Of a DNA stretch of 64,000 nucleotides, positions 45,638 to 53,766 are shown piece after piece. The position numbers and the translations under genes were made by a program. Origin of the DNA: Dysgonomonas hofstadii (GTDB lineage: Bacteria > Bacteroidota > Bacteroidia > Bacteroidales > Dysgonomonadaceae); assembly GCF_014196915.1 (NCBI RefSeq), contig NZ_JACIEP010000018.1, positions 20,530 to 84,529 on the forward strand, in the 5' to 3' direction. The notes under the pieces are model-generated. The model had not been told where the DNA came from. It did not search any database and was given only the letters and a program-made list of their open reading frames with translations. Positions within the stretch are counted from its first letter, which is position 1. Each line of letters starts with the position of its first letter.

Positions 45638-47329
45638 ATGAGCGAAAAAGTATTTATTTATCAGGTGTTGCCCCGATTATTCGGTAACGATAAGAGCGTA
45701 AATAAAGAAAATGGTACCATTGACGATAATGGTGTCGGAAAATTCTCTGATTTCGATAATAAGGCCCTGAAGGAAATCAAAAAAATGGGCTTTACCCATA
45801 TCTGGTACACCGGAGTCTTAGAGCATGCATCAAAAACAGATTATTCTGCTTACGGGATACAAAAAGATCATCCGGATGTAATAAAGGGTAATGCAGGTTC
45901 ACCTTATGCTATCCGTGACTATTATGATGTATCTCCCGATCTGGCAAACGATGTCAATAGCCGTATGGCAGAATTCGAAGCGCTGATAGAACGTACACAA
46001 AAAAACGGGATGAAAGTTATAATAGACTTTGTTCCCAATCATGTGGCACGCCAGTATCATTCGGATGCCAGACCAAAGAAAGCGGAGGATTTTGGTATCG
46101 ATGATGATACTTCTGTCTTTTTCGATCCTGATAATAATTTTTATTATATTCCGGATCAGCCATTGGAACTTCAATTCGAAGTACAGCAAGGTGATGATGC
46201 ATATAAGGAATTTCCCGCAAAAGCCACGGGAAACGACTGTTTTAACAATAAGCCGGGTATAACCGACTGGTATGAAACCGTAAAGCTTAATTATGGAGTC
46301 AATTATAATAACGGGCACAGCACATCTTTCACTCCTATTCCCGATACATGGCTAAAAATGCGGGATATTTTACTCTATTGGACGGCCAAAGGTGTCGACG
46401 GATTCCGTTGCGATATGGCGGAGATGGTTCCTGTGGAATTCTGGAATTGGGTTATCCCTAAAGTCAAGTCGAAGAAAAAATCATTGATCTTTATTGCTGA
46501 GGTCTATAACCCTTCACAATATCAGAATTATGTACATTGGGGACTGTTCGATTACCTCTATGATAAGGTAGATCTTTACGATACTCTCCGGGATGTTATC
46601 TGCGGACACAAACCGGCTTCTGAAATCACTTTCTGCTGGCAGCGTATAGATGGTTTACAACCTAAAATGTTGAACTTTCTCGAAAATCATGACGAACAAC
46701 GCATTGCCTCTGATTTTTTTGCGGGGGATGCCTTTAAAGCAATTCCGGGGATGATCGTGACTGCTACAATGAATGTGAATCCGGTTATGCTATATTTTGG
46801 CCAGGAGCTAGGCGAACGTGGTATGGATAAGGAAGGATTCAGCGGACAGGACGGCCGTACTACCATATTTGACTACTGGTCGGTAACATCTGTCCGTAAC
46901 TGGCGTAATGGAGGCGCTTTTGGTAATTCGGGATTGAATGATGAGCAACTCCGGTTGAGAAAATTTTATTTACAATTGATCAAAATTGCGAAAGAGGAAG
47001 AGAGTATCGTTTCGGGCAAATTCTTTGACCTGATGTATGCTAATTATGAAAATCCTGAGTTCGATTCTACAAAGCAGTATGCATTTCTTCGCTCAGGTAA
47101 AAAAGAATTTCTATTGATTGTAGTTAATTTTGATTCTCAGTCAAAAGATATATCGGTACAGATTCCGGAAAATGCATTTTCCTATATGGGAATAGACTCC
47201 CAAAAGGTAAAAAACGCGAAGGAACTCCTTTCCAATAAAAATGTAGTCTTAGGATCTCGTTGGGATAAAGTGCTGTTTATGAGCATGGAAGCATATTCGG
47301 GTAAAATCATTAAATTTTCTATTGATTAA
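45638..47329 (+). CDS. GH13 alpha-amylase-family enzyme
   Basis: A 563-residue TIM-barrel hydrolase without a signal peptide, so probably cytosolic. Catalytic residues visible: nucleophile Asp259 in GFRCDMAEM, acid Glu288 in FIAEVYNP and Asp352 in LENHDEQR; DFVPNHVARQ (about 130-139) is region I. The C-terminal beta-domain spans about 470-563. It may degrade maltodextrins or glycogen; transglycosylating or isomerising GH13 subfamilies cannot be excluded without alignment. It stands alone. Confidence 0.88.
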   Translation: MSEKVFIYQVLPRLFGNDKSVNKENGTIDDNGVGKFSDFDNKALKEIKKMGFTHIWYTGVLEHASKTDYSAYGIQKDHPDVIKGNAGSPYAIRDYYDVSPDLANDVNSRMAEFEALIERTQKNGMKVIIDFVPNHVARQYHSDARPKKAEDFGIDDDTSVFFDPDNNFYYIPDQPLELQFEVQQGDDAYKEFPAKATGNDCFNNKPGITDWYETVKLNYGVNYNNGHSTSFTPIPDTWLKMRDILLYWTAKGVDGFRCDMAEMVPVEFWNWVIPKVKSKKKSLIFIAEVYNPSQYQNYVHWGLFDYLYDKVDLYDTLRDVICGHKPASEITFCWQRIDGLQPKMLNFLENHDEQRIASDFFAGDAFKAIPGMIVTATMNVNPVMLYFGQELGERGMDKEGFSGQDGRTTIFDYWSVTSVRNWRNGGAFGNSGLNDEQLRLRKFYLQLIKIAKEEESIVSGKFFDLMYANYENPEFDSTKQYAFLRSGKKEFLLIVVNFDSQSKDISVQIPENAFSYMGIDSQKVKNAKELLSNKNVVLGSRWDKVLFMSMEAYSGKIIKFSID

Positions 47330-47355
47330 GATTCTATATAGTGATTAGTTTTTTA

Positions 47356-47363
47356 TAATTTTG
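47356..47363 (+). promoter_or_regulatory. -7 promoter element of prs
   Basis: TAATTTTG, a perfect TAnnTTTG match, 50 bases before the ATG. Confidence 0.5.
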
Positions 47364-47413
47364 CACCGTAAGAAACTAAAAACAAACTAAAACCTTAAAG
47401 ATTTATTGTAGAG

Positions 47414-48352
47414 ATGGATAGTAATATACCTTTCAAGATTTTCTCGGGAACAAAATCCCGTTATTTGGCTGAAAAAATATGTGCAAGCCTGGGATGTCCT
47501 CTTGGAAAAATGAACATCGAACGCTTTGCTGACGGCGAATTCTCAGTATCATATGAAGAATCTATTCGTGGGGCACAGGTGTTTCTGGTGCAATCGACTT
47601 TTCCATCTTCCGATAATCTTATGGAACTATTGCTGATGATAGACGCGGCAAAAAGAGCTTCCGCTCATTCAATAATAGCCGTGATTCCATATTTCGGATG
47701 GGCGCGTCAGGACAGGAAAGATAAACCCCGTGTGTCGATAGGAGCCAAACTGATCGCAGATATGCTGGCTGCGGCAGGAATAAACCGCCTTATCACAATG
47801 GATCTTCATGCAGATCAGATACAAGGCTTCTTTAATGTGCCTGTAGATCATTTGTACGCGTCGGCTATATTTGTCGATTATATCAGATCGTTGGAGAAAG
47901 ACAACCTGGTTATAGCTACCCCTGATGTAGGAGGGACAAAACGTGCCAGTTCATACGCCAAATATTTTGGTATACCAATGGTTATCTGTTACAAACTAAG
48001 GAAAAAAGCAAATGAGATATCGGAGATGCAGATAATCGGAGATGTAGCGGGTATGGATGTTTTACTGGTAGACGATATCGTAGATACAGCAGGAACTATT
48101 ACCAAAGCCGCAGACCTGATGATTGCAAACGGAGCTAAATCGGTGCGGGCGGTAGCCAGCCATGCAGTGATGTCAGATCCTGCATCGGAAAGGGTGGATT
48201 TGTCAGGGCTAACGGAAATGGTCTTTACCGACAGCATCCCATATTCCAAGAAATGCGAGAAAGTTGTCGTCCTTTCAGTAGCCGATGTGTTTGCCAATGC
48301 TATACGGCGTGTGCTTTGCAATGAATCTATAAGTTCGTTGTATGTTTTATGA
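47414..48352 (+). CDS. prs: ribose-phosphate pyrophosphokinase
   Basis: A 312-residue enzyme making PRPP from ribose-5-phosphate and ATP. Conserved parts: KIFSGTKSRYLAEKIC, the flexible-loop Arg in YFGWARQDRKDKPR (about 94-107), MDLHADQIQGFF (about 127-138) and the PRPP loop VLLVDDIVDTAGT (about 217-229). A strong terminator follows. The gene is housekeeping and feeds nucleotide synthesis, including hpt nearby. Confidence 0.97.
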   Translation: MDSNIPFKIFSGTKSRYLAEKICASLGCPLGKMNIERFADGEFSVSYEESIRGAQVFLVQSTFPSSDNLMELLLMIDAAKRASAHSIIAVIPYFGWARQDRKDKPRVSIGAKLIADMLAAAGINRLITMDLHADQIQGFFNVPVDHLYASAIFVDYIRSLEKDNLVIATPDVGGTKRASSYAKYFGIPMVICYKLRKKANEISEMQIIGDVAGMDVLLVDDIVDTAGTITKAADLMIANGAKSVRAVASHAVMSDPASERVDLSGLTEMVFTDSIPYSKKCEKVVVLSVADVFANAIRRVLCNESISSLYVL

Positions 48353-48383
48353 TCAGGTGGTGCCTATAAACTAAAATAACAAG

Positions 48384-48408
48384 GAGAGATTGAGCAAATC
48401 TCTCTTTT
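48384..48408 (+). terminator. terminator of prs
   Basis: Perfect 8-bp stem (GAGAGATT / AATCTCTC), 5-base loop, then TTTT. Confidence 0.85.
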
Positions 48409-48434
48409 CGTTTATGATAAATTCAGGAGCCAAA

Positions 48435-48466
48435 TTTGTATATATCGTCAAATAAAGATACTTTTG
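48435..48466 (+). promoter_or_regulatory. promoter of psd-pssA
   Basis: TTTG (48435-48438), 20 bp, TACTTTTG (48459-48466). It lies 35 bases upstream of the psd start. Confidence 0.8.
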
Positions 48467-48501
48467 CAACTTACAATAAATATGCATTATAAATTATAAT
48501 A

Positions 48502-49167
48502 ATGAAAGTTCATCACGAGGGACGCGGAGTTTTAGTAACATACTTTATAATACTTGTTCTGTTGAACGGGGCTTTGTGGTACTTCTTTCACCATTTGGCT
48601 CTTTCATATATTATCGGAGCAATCTCGGTTGTCCTGTATCTTGTTGTATTGAATTTTTACAGAAGCCCTTATCGCCGGTTTAAAGGAAACACTGACGGTA
48701 TAGTTGTGGCTTCGGCTGATGGTAAGATTGTCGCTATTGAAGAAGTATATGAAGGTGAATACTTTAAGGACAAACGAATCGTTGTATCTATCTTTATGTC
48801 GCCGTTTAACGTTCATGCAAACTGGTACCCTATAAATGGGAAGGTTTTGCTTTCGAAACATCATGAGGGTCGTTTTATGGCAGCTTATCTACCAAAGTCA
48901 AGTACCGAGAATGAAAGGTCTACTGTAGTTATGGAGACTCATGATGGTAAATATCAATTATTACTGAGACAGGTTGCCGGAGCAATGGCGCGTCGTATAG
49001 TGACGTATGCACAAGTAGGTGAAACTGCGCATATAGATGAACATCTCGGCTTTATAAAACTAGGTTCTCGCGTAGATGTGTATTTACCTTTAGGAACCGA
49101 GATCCTTGTAGAGATGGATCAGAAGGTTATAGGTAACCAGACTGTTATCGCGAAGCTAAAATACTAA
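48502..49167 (+). CDS. psd: phosphatidylserine decarboxylase
   Basis: A 221-residue pyruvoyl-dependent enzyme that makes phosphatidylethanolamine. Two hydrophobic N-terminal segments (about 11-27 and 34-50) anchor it in the inner membrane. The self-cleavage site L187-G188-S189 in IKLGSRVDV yields the pyruvoyl group from Ser189. FMSPFNVHANWYPI (about 98-111) is the conserved His-containing segment. It is the short form common in Bacteroidota. Confidence 0.95.
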   Translation: MKVHHEGRGVLVTYFIILVLLNGALWYFFHHLALSYIIGAISVVLYLVVLNFYRSPYRRFKGNTDGIVVASADGKIVAIEEVYEGEYFKDKRIVVSIFMSPFNVHANWYPINGKVLLSKHHEGRFMAAYLPKSSTENERSTVVMETHDGKYQLLLRQVAGAMARRIVTYAQVGETAHIDEHLGFIKLGSRVDVYLPLGTEILVEMDQKVIGNQTVIAKLKY

Positions 49168-49174
49168 ATAAGAA

Positions 49175-49891
49175 ATGAAAAGACATATACCCAATTTATT
49201 TACGTCTCTTAATCTGTTTTCCGGTTGTATTGCTACAATAATGGCCTTTCAGGGAGATTATTTATGGGTGGTGGTATGGGTTATTGTTGCCGCTTTTTGC
49301 GATTTTTGCGATGGCTTTTCTGCCAGGTTGCTGAAGGCCTATTCGCCAATGGGGAAAGAACTCGATTCATTGGCCGACATGGTTAGTTTCGGAGTAGCCC
49401 CGAGTGTAACGATATATGCATTTTTGTCCGAAAACATATATAAGATAACCCAAGTTCCTTTTTTGCAGGAGTATCTGCCTTATATAGGATTTTTGATAGC
49501 TGTGTTTTCTGCTTTGCGCCTTGCTAAGTTTAATATCGACACACGTCAGTCCGATTCATTTATCGGTTTAAATGTGCCGGCAGACGCATTATTCTGGGTG
49601 AGTTTTTGTTATGGCCTGACTTATGATGTACCTTCTGTCAGCCCTACATTAATGTATATATTTATAGCAGCCATACCTGTATTTGCTTCACTCATGGTTT
49701 CGGAGATTCCAATGTTTTCACTTAAAGTAAAGAACATTAAGTTTAAAGGTAACGAGTACCGGTATTTCTTATTAGTATTTATAATCGGGATGGTGGCCTA
49801 TATTGGTGTATTAGGAATTACCGGTGGAATATTATTGTATATTGCGCTGGCAATCATCGATAATAGGAATAATGTGCCCCAGGAAGAATAA
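49175..49891 (+). CDS. pssA: CDP-diacylglycerol-serine O-phosphatidyltransferase
   Basis: A 238-residue integral membrane enzyme of the CDP-alcohol phosphotransferase family. The signature DFCDGFSARLLKAYSPMG plus KELDSLADMVSFG (about residues 46-76) carries the Asp residues that bind metal and CDP. It makes phosphatidylserine, the substrate of psd 7 bases upstream, so the pair covers phosphatidylethanolamine synthesis. Confidence 0.95.
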   Translation: MKRHIPNLFTSLNLFSGCIATIMAFQGDYLWVVVWVIVAAFCDFCDGFSARLLKAYSPMGKELDSLADMVSFGVAPSVTIYAFLSENIYKITQVPFLQEYLPYIGFLIAVFSALRLAKFNIDTRQSDSFIGLNVPADALFWVSFCYGLTYDVPSVSPTLMYIFIAAIPVFASLMVSEIPMFSLKVKNIKFKGNEYRYFLLVFIIGMVAYIGVLGITGGILLYIALAIIDNRNNVPQEE

Positions 49892-49980
49892 AAAACAGTA
49901 TGTTTTTTTATCAAAAGTTTGTAGTTCTCGCTAAAAAGCAGTAATATTGCATCCGATTTCGGGATAACCTCCGAAAATCA

Positions 49981-50054
49981 GGTCCTATAGCTCAGTTGGT
50001 TAGAGCATCTGACTCATAATCAGGGGGTCCCTGGTTCAAGCCCAGGTGGGACCA
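49981..50054 (+). tRNA. tRNA with anticodon CAT (Met or Ile2)
   Basis: 74 bases: acceptor GGTCCTA / TGGGACC (one T-G pair), D arm GCTC/GAGC, anticodon loop CTCATAA, T arm CCTGG/CCAGG, discriminator A, CCA not encoded. C4-G69 and C5-G68 are present, which are recognition features of tRNA-Ile2 for TilS in E. coli, so this may be the lysidine-modified isoleucine tRNA rather than elongator tRNA-Met. Sequence alone does not settle it. Confidence 0.93.
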
Positions 50055-50116
50055 CATTTCACAGATTTTTAGAGGACTTTAGAGTTCCTAAAACATTGAA
50101 AAATAAGAGATTATCC

Positions 50117-50207
50117 TTTTTGGGTAGTCTCTTAATGTTTATTAAAGACCCTTGTAATCTTTAATTTTTGGGTATAGTTTTGGGTACGGTTTAAATATCG
50201 TACCCAA
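50117..50207. repeat. repeated TTTTGGGTA sites next to a broken integrase
   Basis: Direct copies of TTTTGGGTA at 50117-50126 (TTTTTGGGTA), 50165-50174 and 50178-50186, plus an inverted TACCCAA at 50201-50207. Clustered between a tRNA 3' end and integrase relic they resemble arm-type integrase-binding sites. Confidence 0.5.
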
Positions 50208-50216
50208 TTTTTTTTT
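50180..50216 (+). terminator. hairpin terminator beyond the CAT tRNA
   Basis: Perfect 9-bp stem (TTGGGTACG / CGTACCCAA), 10-base loop, followed by nine T. It uses the same GGGTA repeat units. Confidence 0.75.
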
Positions 50217-50248
50217 AAGTAATTTATCTATACCTAAAATTTTAAATT

Positions 50249-50479
50249 ATGATTATTAAGAGAAATATTATTTTTGATTTATAAGCTAAAAAAGTAAAAG
50301 GAGAAACAAGCAACACGAATTTATTAATTCGCATGCGCGTTAATTATGGCGGTGTTAGGATTGATTTTCCTACGGGTTATAGAATTGATTCTAATAAATG
50401 GGATAAAAGCTTACAACGTGTAGAAAAAGGAAGTATAAACAAGTTAGAACAAACAGCATCGGATATAAATGCTCATTGA
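50249..50479 (+). pseudogene. N-terminal remnant of a tyrosine integrase
   Basis: Read in one frame: MIIKRNIIFDL, a TAA stop at 50282, then a conserved tract with NLLIRMRVNYGGVRIDFP, TGYRIDSNKWDKSLQRVEKG and a final TGA at 50477. This pattern (GG..R..TGYRI....WD) is the arm-binding N-terminus of Bacteroidota tyrosine recombinases (about 400 residues when complete). Everything after about residue 76, including the catalytic domain, is missing. It lies 195 bases beyond a tRNA, the usual position of an ICE integrase. Confidence 0.75.
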
Positions 50480-50764
50480 GATAAAGAATGTATGCCACAG
50501 GCATAACAAAATAGAAACAATAAGACAATCTCAAACAAGGATGACCGCTTTTTTGCGACTGCAAACTATTGCTTTCCGAAGTATGCGGCTCCTTACCTAT
50601 AAATATTGAAAAGGCGAATTGTAGCATATTGATGTCTACTGATAGAAGGTTGTTTTTATAGTAAAATGTTTGAGAAAGGTTTTTTGAAGCCATGCAGCGA
50701 TACCTGTAACAATAAAAAGAGGATGAATAATTACCCTCTAATATAAATAGTTACAGTGTAACGC

Positions 50765-50893
50765 AGGAAGTTTATGCTGGCAGGTTGCTCCTCAGCAGAG
50801 CCTACTTCCTCTTCAACATCCTAATACAAAGGAAATTATTTTTAATAGTAGCTTAAATATTAGGATTACAACATAGAAGTCGTAATCTATGTT
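50765..50893. other. structured region before mobA, possible transfer origin remnant
   Basis: AGGAAGT (50765-50771) and ACTTCCT (50804-50810) enclose a nested hairpin (GCTG...AGG-TTGCT-CCT-CAGC at 50776-50796). A second perfect repeat AACATAGA / TCTATGTT lies at 50870-50877 / 50886-50893, just before mobA. Origins of transfer usually sit next to mobA in Bacteroidota elements. Function is inferred from place and structure only. Confidence 0.4.
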
Positions 50894-50917
50894 TAATCTC
50901 AATAAAAGTAGAAATAT

Positions 50918-51412
50918 ATGGAAAGTAATAACCCAAGAAAATGGAAAAAGGGAGGGCGAAAACCAAAGTTAGACGCTGCGGTTTATCGGTATTCAATTAG
51001 TTTTAATTCTGTAGAGAATGCAAAATTTCTATCATTATATGAACAATCGGGAGCTAAAAATAAAGCTTATTTTATAACCGCGTGTATTTTCAACAGGACA
51101 CTGAGAGTAGTCAGAATTGATAAAAGTGTACAAGATTATTACATGAGATTGACAACATTTTTCGGAGAATGTAGAGCCGTAGGAGTTAATTATAATCAGG
51201 CAGTGAAAGCTTTAAATTCTAATTTTTCAGAAAGGAAAGCGATGGTTTTACTTTATAAGCTTGAACAAGCTACCATCAAGTTGGTACAAATTCAGCAAAA
51301 AGCGATTGAATTAACGAAGGAGTTTAATGATAATTTTTTTCTGATTTCAGATAGGCTTTGTCAAACTATTTTTTCTTATATTCCCTTGGAGATAAGCCCG
51401 CGACCCGTTTAA
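50918..51412 (+). CDS. mobA: MobA-like relaxosome accessory protein, 3'-truncated
   Basis: A 164-residue protein whose first about 138 residues match small MobA proteins of Bacteroidota conjugative and mobilisable elements: KGGRKPKLDAAVYRYSISFN, FLSLYEQSGAKNKAYFITA, RLTTFFGECRAVGVNYNQAV and LLYKLEQATIKL. After about EFND the reading continues into unrelated sequence that overlaps the end of the opposite araC gene by 47 bases. This suggests deletion of the native end together with the relaxase gene mobB that normally follows. The overlap is too unnatural for a native C-terminus. Confidence 0.75.
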   Translation: MESNNPRKWKKGGRKPKLDAAVYRYSISFNSVENAKFLSLYEQSGAKNKAYFITACIFNRTLRVVRIDKSVQDYYMRLTTFFGECRAVGVNYNQAVKALNSNFSERKAMVLLYKLEQATIKLVQIQQKAIELTKEFNDNFFLISDRLCQTIFSYIPLEISPRPV

Positions 51413-52229
51413 AATATTTGCCGAAAAATGATTGGGAAGGGAAACTCAGTTCATCACTGATTTGCTCAACCGTCATATTGGTGGATTTGAGCAGTGCTTT
51501 GGCTTCCAATATTACATAACTATCTATCCAATCATTAGCAGACCGGCCTGTATTCGCTTTTATCAAAGTTGACAAATATTTGGGCGTCAGGCATAATTTA
51601 TCCGCGTAAAAGCCGACACTTCGTTCTTGTCTATAATGATCTTTAACCAGCGTAAGGAATTTATCAGCCAAAATTTCATGTTTAGATTTGTTTTTATCAT
51701 CCGGCACCTTGTGGAAACTATGGCCTGCACCATAAAAAAAGGCCTTGGTCAGATGCCTTACTGTTTCCATGCGATAGGGATTATCTACATTTTGTATAGC
51801 CTCTTTCATCATCGCATAAAAAAAGGTTACTGATCTTAATCCTTTATCAGATAAGGGTACGGTCGGATTGTCACTGATAGAATAGAATAAGGAGGATTTC
51901 GCCTGTATATTCAGATTATTTATAAATTGCTGGGACATGACGATGATGAGTGCATTGAAATCCTCACTCATATATTTATGCTGGAGTATCTGTCCTGGCA
52001 GGAGAACTGTCAGGCATGGAGCTTCGGAAATATGAGGCTTCAGGTTAATCTCGCCCTCCGATCTTCCCGACAGACAAATCTGGGCTGTTGTAACATCAAC
52101 CTTGAACGGATATCCGAACTTAGATTTTATTATTGGTTTATCCAGTAGTATAAGGTCATTGCCGATAGAAGTGATTTCCGCCTCTTTTATATCAACCTGC
52201 CAATTTAGTAATTGTATATTTCCTTTCAC
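51366..52229 (-). CDS. AraC-family transcriptional regulator
   Basis: A 287-residue regulator with an N-terminal sensing domain (about 1-165) and C-terminal double HTH (about 190-287): RSVGFYADKLCLTPKYLSTL, then TVEQISDELSFPSQSFFGKYFKR and GLSPREYKKK. It is divergent from the first outer-membrane barrel gene (153-base gap), which is the usual arrangement for a regulator of its neighbour. It may respond to a stress or compound sensed through the barrels. Confidence 0.9.
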   Translation of the reverse strand: MKGNIQLLNWQVDIKEAEITSIGNDLILLDKPIIKSKFGYPFKVDVTTAQICLSGRSEGEINLKPHISEAPCLTVLLPGQILQHKYMSEDFNALIIVMSQQFINNLNIQAKSSLFYSISDNPTVPLSDKGLRSVTFFYAMMKEAIQNVDNPYRMETVRHLTKAFFYGAGHSFHKVPDDKNKSKHEILADKFLTLVKDHYRQERSVGFYADKLCLTPKYLSTLIKANTGRSANDWIDSYVILEAKALLKSTNMTVEQISDELSFPSQSFFGKYFKRVAGLSPREYKKK

Positions 52230-52321
52230 GATCGTCTGATATTTCCAGTAAAATTAGACTATTAAATTAAATAAACAACAACAATCCGACCTTTCGTCCA
52301 AAATTGCATCCTTTTTGACCT

Positions 52322-52351
52322 TTTGTGTGCAAGAGACTCCAGATACCTTTG
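52322..52351 (+). promoter_or_regulatory. promoter of the outer-membrane barrel operon
   Basis: TTTG (52322-52325), 18 bp, TACCTTTG (52344-52351). It is 32 bases upstream of the first barrel gene's ATG. Confidence 0.7.
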
Positions 52352-52382
52352 TCCCCGGATATAAAGCGAATCAAATAACGAA

Positions 52383-53012
52383 ATGAAGAAAATCGTATTA
52401 GCGTTTGCCATAGTAATGATGGCTGGAATTACATCAGTAAAAGCACAGGGATTAATGGGTTTTATCAAGGAAAGGGTCTCCATAGGGGTTAAAGCGGAAG
52501 CTAACTATTCAAACTTCATTCTTTCCGATATGCCGGATACAAAAAGTGAAATGGGTGTTGGAGCGAACTTTGGTCCGGCTATCAGGATCAACCTCTCTAA
52601 ACATTTCGCCATTCAGGAAGACATCCTGTTTACGTATTCAACTTCGGAATATACTCAAAATGGTGTAAAAGATACTTATCAGTATTTCGGAACGGAGGTC
52701 CCTATCTATCTGGTGGGACAATGGCGTACATTTTCTGGTGGACGTATTTACGGTGGTGTTGGTCCATATTTCGGTTATGGGTTTAATGCCAAACGAAAGG
52801 ACAGTGATCTGGACTTGTACAAGAAAGTAGAAGGAGAAACACCGATGAAGCGCATGTCTTATGGTGCAGCAGCACATGTAGGATATGAGTTCAGGTTCGG
52901 ATTACAAATTAATGCCAGCTATAAAATCGGAGCCAATGTGTTGGATACCAAAAGTGGCGATTCTAAAATGTGCCCCCAATCAGTTTCATTGGGAATCGGA
53001 TACAATTTTTAA
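52383..53012 (+). CDS. small outer-membrane beta-barrel protein, copy 1
   Basis: A 209-residue protein with a signal peptide ending VKAQ (about 22). The rest is an eight-stranded barrel of the OMP_b-brl_2 / PorT-like type: GVKAEANYSNFIL, FAIQEDILFTYSTSEY, YFGTEVPIYLVGQWR and a C-terminal SLGIGYNF. Function unknown. It is a tandem paralogue of the next gene (FGTEVPIY / WGTEIPIY, GVGPYFGYGFNAK / GIGPYTEFGFSAK). Confidence 0.85.
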   Translation: MKKIVLAFAIVMMAGITSVKAQGLMGFIKERVSIGVKAEANYSNFILSDMPDTKSEMGVGANFGPAIRINLSKHFAIQEDILFTYSTSEYTQNGVKDTYQYFGTEVPIYLVGQWRTFSGGRIYGGVGPYFGYGFNAKRKDSDLDLYKKVEGETPMKRMSYGAAAHVGYEFRFGLQINASYKIGANVLDTKSGDSKMCPQSVSLGIGYNF

Positions 53013-53086
53013 ATATAAAGAGCAGGCGGCAGGTACATCTTAGGATTAAAGTAAATCTGTCTTCTATTTATTAGAAAAAATATAAT

Positions 53087-53731
53087 ATGATGAAAAAATT
53101 CATACTCATTTTGATGATAGGATGTTGCATCTCTTTGAATGCACAGGAAAGCAATAAAAAGCATTTGGATGTGAAGGCTACATGGGGAATAAAAGCAGAA
53201 GCCAATATCTCCAATTTTTTCATATCAGGGACTTCGGTAATAGACAGTAAGATGAAATTGGGATTTACCGGCGGGGCATTCTTAAATTTAGAGTTTTCAG
53301 AACATTTTGCTTTACAGGGAGAACTGATATATCACTATAAATCATCTGATTTCGATAGAGAAGATTTAAAAGGAAAGTATGAATATTGGGGTACGGAAAT
53401 TCCTATATATGCTGTCTATCAATGGAAATTAGCAAAAGGAAACCGGCTATATGCCGGAATAGGACCTTATACGGAATTCGGATTCAGTGCCAAACTGAAA
53501 AGAAATGGAGAAAAGATTGATCTGTACGAAAAGGAAAAACTGGCAGAAGTCTCTGCTATGAAAGATAGCAACGTTGGGTTTGGTGTGATCGTCGGTTATG
53601 AATTTGCCAATGGCATTCAGATAAATGGCAGTTATAAAGTAGGAATAACAAATATCTTGGATTCTAATAGCAACTCTGTTTCATTGCATCCAAACACTTT
53701 TAGCCTGGGAATCGGATACCGTTTCAAATAA
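53087..53731 (+). CDS. small outer-membrane beta-barrel protein, copy 2
   Basis: A 214-residue paralogue of the preceding gene with its own signal peptide (ends SLNAQ, about 19). Shared blocks: IKAEANISNFFI, FALQGELIYHYKSSDF, YWGTEIPIYAVYQWK and FSLGIGYRFK. The pair probably arose by tandem duplication. It is 74 bases after copy 1 and 35 bases before the larger barrel gene. Confidence 0.85.
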   Translation: MMKKFILILMIGCCISLNAQESNKKHLDVKATWGIKAEANISNFFISGTSVIDSKMKLGFTGGAFLNLEFSEHFALQGELIYHYKSSDFDREDLKGKYEYWGTEIPIYAVYQWKLAKGNRLYAGIGPYTEFGFSAKLKRNGEKIDLYEKEKLAEVSAMKDSNVGFGVIVGYEFANGIQINGSYKVGITNILDSNSNSVSLHPNTFSLGIGYRFK

Positions 53732-53766
53732 TCGGTCAGTAATAATACAAGAAGAAAAGTTCATCA

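Noticed and set aside
50105..50133. 12-bp hairpin with G-U pairs after the CAT tRNA as its terminator
   Set aside because: No T-run follows on the plus strand; the hairpin at 50180-50216 is the better terminator.
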